A stretch of 64,000 nt of DNA from Aestuariivirga litoralis (GTDB lineage: Bacteria; Pseudomonadota; Alphaproteobacteria; Rhizobiales; Aestuariivirgaceae): assembly GCF_003234965.1 (NCBI RefSeq), contig NZ_QKVK01000002.1:186001-250000 (forward strand), given 5' to 3'. Both the position numbers and the translations under genes were made by a program. The notes beneath the pieces are model-generated. The model was given only the letters and a program-made list of their open reading frames with translations. It was not told where the DNA came from and ran no database searches. Below are positions 62,791 to 64,000 of the stretch, one piece after another. How positions within the stretch are numbered: the stretch's first letter is position 1; every line of letters begins with the position of its first letter.

Positions 62791-63762
62791 TCAGGGTTGT
62801 CGGCTGCGGAATTTGCAGAGATCATAGACCAATTGCAAGCTCGGCGTGCCGATTTGAACGATGCGGCCAAGCTCGATCACAACTCCAAGCAATGCATCGA
62901 GTTCCGTGGGGCGGCCTGCCTCCACATCCTGCAACATGGAGGTGCGGTGGGCACCCACTTTGGCCGCCATGTCCATGCGTTCGTCGGCGTCGACGGCAAA
63001 GCTGATGCCCAGCCTCTCGGCCACGGCGCGCGCCTCCTCCATCATGGTGCGGATGACGCGGCGGGTGCCGGGGTCGGTCGCAAGCTCCTGCAGCGTGCCA
63101 AGGGTCAGCACGCTCACCGGGTTGAAGCTGAGGTTGCCCCACAGCTTGAGCCAGATCTCGTTCCGGAGGTTCGGCCGCACCGGGCTTTTCACGCCGGCCG
63201 AGGTGAGCAACCTGCTCAGCACCAGCGCCCGCTCCGTCTTCTCGCCGGTCGGCTCGCCGATCGGCATGCGGTCGCCATAGTGGTGCGCGATGACTCCCGG
63301 CGCCTCGATCTCGGCGGCCTGCCAGACGACCGTGCCCAGCGCGCGCTCCGGCCCGATGCGGTTCCAGATCACGCCACCCGGATCGACGCTGTCGAGCCGT
63401 GTTCCTTCGAGAGGCCCGCCGACGCCGTGGAAGTACCACCACGGAATGCCGTTCTGCGCGAAGAGGATGGCCGTGTCCTTGCCGATCAGCGGCATCAGCT
63501 GGTCGATGACGCCGGCGAGCCCATGCGCCTTGAGCGTGAGGATGATGTAGTCCTGCGGGCCCAGCTCCTTCGGGTCTGCGGTGACGCGCGGGTGCACCAC
63601 ATGGGTCTCGCCATCCTGCTTCAATGTCAGGCCATTGGCCTGCATTGCGGCCAGATGCGCGCCGCGGGCGACGAGCGAGACGTCCGCCTCGCCCTTGATT
63701 GCCAGCCTGGCGCCCACATAGCCGCCAATGGCACCAGCACCGAAGACGCAGATCCTGGTCAT
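62791..63762 (-). CDS. 2-Dehydropantoate 2-reductase family protein
   Basis: A 323-residue NADP-dependent reductase of the ketopantoate reductase family. The Rossmann motif is ICVFGAGAIGGYVGARLA, then ILTLKAHGL and NGIPWWYFHGVGG, with the catalytic Lys in RNEIWLKLWGNLSFNP and the DVEAGRPTELDALLG end. It may be panE, but its coupling (ATGA) to an acyl-CoA ligase gene suggests a catabolic paralogue acting on another 2-oxo acid (inference). Confidence 0.9.
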   Translation of the reverse strand: MTRICVFGAGAIGGYVGARLAIKGEADVSLVARGAHLAAMQANGLTLKQDGETHVVHPRVTADPKELGPQDYIILTLKAHGLAGVIDQLMPLIGKDTAILFAQNGIPWWYFHGVGGPLEGTRLDSVDPGGVIWNRIGPERALGTVVWQAAEIEAPGVIAHHYGDRMPIGEPTGEKTERALVLSRLLTSAGVKSPVRPNLRNEIWLKLWGNLSFNPVSVLTLGTLQELATDPGTRRVIRTMMEEARAVAERLGISFAVDADERMDMAAKVGAHRTSMLQDVEAGRPTELDALLGVVIELGRIVQIGTPSLQLVYDLCKFRSRQP

Positions 63763-64000
63763 GCCAGCCCCAGCTTCTGGGCAAGGCCGATGCGCTGCAG
63801 CTTGCCGGTGGCACCCTTGGGGATCTCGTCGAGGATCATGATCTTCTTCGGCACCTTGAAGGCGGCGAGCCTGCCATTGGCGAAGTCCTGCAGTTCGCGC
63901 TCGGTGACAGTCTTGCCCTCGCGCAGCACCACGGCCGCGGCAACCTCCTCACCCAGCTTGTCATGCGGCATGGCGAAGGTGACGACCTGCGCCACGGCCT
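63759..64000 (-). CDS. AMP-forming acyl-CoA synthetase, C-terminal end
   Basis: The final 80 or so residues of an adenylate-forming ligase; the rest lies right of the window. The sequence LGEEVAAAVVLREG, RLAAFKVPKKI and the catalytic lysine in PKGATGKLQR are the C-terminal subdomain signature of acyl-CoA or oxalyl-CoA synthetases. Its stop overlaps the reductase start (ATGA). Whether it is oxalyl-, fatty acyl- or another CoA ligase cannot be told from this piece. Confidence 0.88.
   Translation of the reverse strand, partial: AVAQVVTFAMPHDKLGEEVAAAVVLREGKTVTERELQDFANGRLAAFKVPKKIMILDEIPKGATGKLQRIGLAQKLGLA

Noticed and set aside
62791-63762. Naming the reductase panE outright
   Set aside because: Family fits, but coupling to an acyl-CoA ligase makes a pantothenate role uncertain.

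Overview
The window is a 64 kb piece of a high-GC alphaproteobacterial chromosome, most likely from the order Hyphomicrobiales (Rhizobiales). The evidence is a MucR/Ros-type regulator, several families common in that order (DUF6456, DUF5330, DUF1491, DUF2336, PAS_5, MucR), an R. etli-type asparaginase and a rhizobial-style short membrane protein often mislabelled CTP synthetase. I cannot name a genus. I see no rRNA, tRNA, CRISPR array, insertion sequence or prophage. Coding density is very high, many genes overlap by ATGA or TGATG, and no stretch longer than 300 bases lacks a gene.

Layout. 1-650: tail of an NAD-dependent formate dehydrogenase operon (fdhD/fdsC end, fdsD). 0.8-13.5 kb: mostly housekeeping and envelope genes: a YcgN-type cysteine-cluster protein, a class A penicillin-binding protein with a poly-lysine tail, a DUF1214/DUF1254 pair, a peptidoglycan-binding protein, sufE, a membrane sulfatase/phosphotransferase with a carbohydrate-binding-like C-terminus, a PAS_5 protein, mucR and a DUF2336 protein. 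13.7-26.7 kb: oligopeptidase B, an isochorismatase-like hydrolase, glutaryl-CoA dehydrogenase, a cupin, sodB, a membrane dipeptidase, a helix-turn-helix/RibBA fusion preceded by a perfect palindrome, a rimB-rimK-M14 peptidase trio and a HerA-like ATPase. 26.7-34.6 kb: both subunits of methylmalonyl-CoA mutase, a secreted EEP-family phosphatase/nuclease, an asparaginase-MFS operon and a GATase. 35.1-41.7 kb: an XRE regulator beside a five-gene overlapping operon (FAD subunit, fused 2Fe-2S/molybdopterin hydroxylase, UPF0280, two tandem DUF1185 paralogues) of unknown pathway. 41.8-44.95 kb: a class III cyclase with TPRs, then a hydratase and allA. 45.1-61.2 kb: a purine-catabolic cluster on the minus strand. 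61.3-64 kb: a universal stress protein, a zinc metallopeptidase, a ketopantoate-reductase-like protein and the end of an AMP-forming acyl-CoA ligase.

How the genes work together. The purine cluster reads as a pathway: a BMP-type ABC importer brings in purines or nucleosides, GuaD converts guanine to xanthine, XdhABC makes urate, membrane PuuD makes 5-hydroxyisourate, UraH and UraD take it to allantoin, AllA handles ureidoglycolate and a glycerate kinase can take up the glyoxylate-derived carbon. Allantoinase and allantoate-processing genes are not in the window. PuuD is remarkable: its membrane domain is present twice at an exact 900 bp period in front of one cytochrome c domain.

Three families of interspersed inverted repeats occur only between genes. 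Two families (five copies) lie only between convergent genes and one (two copies) only between co-directional genes.
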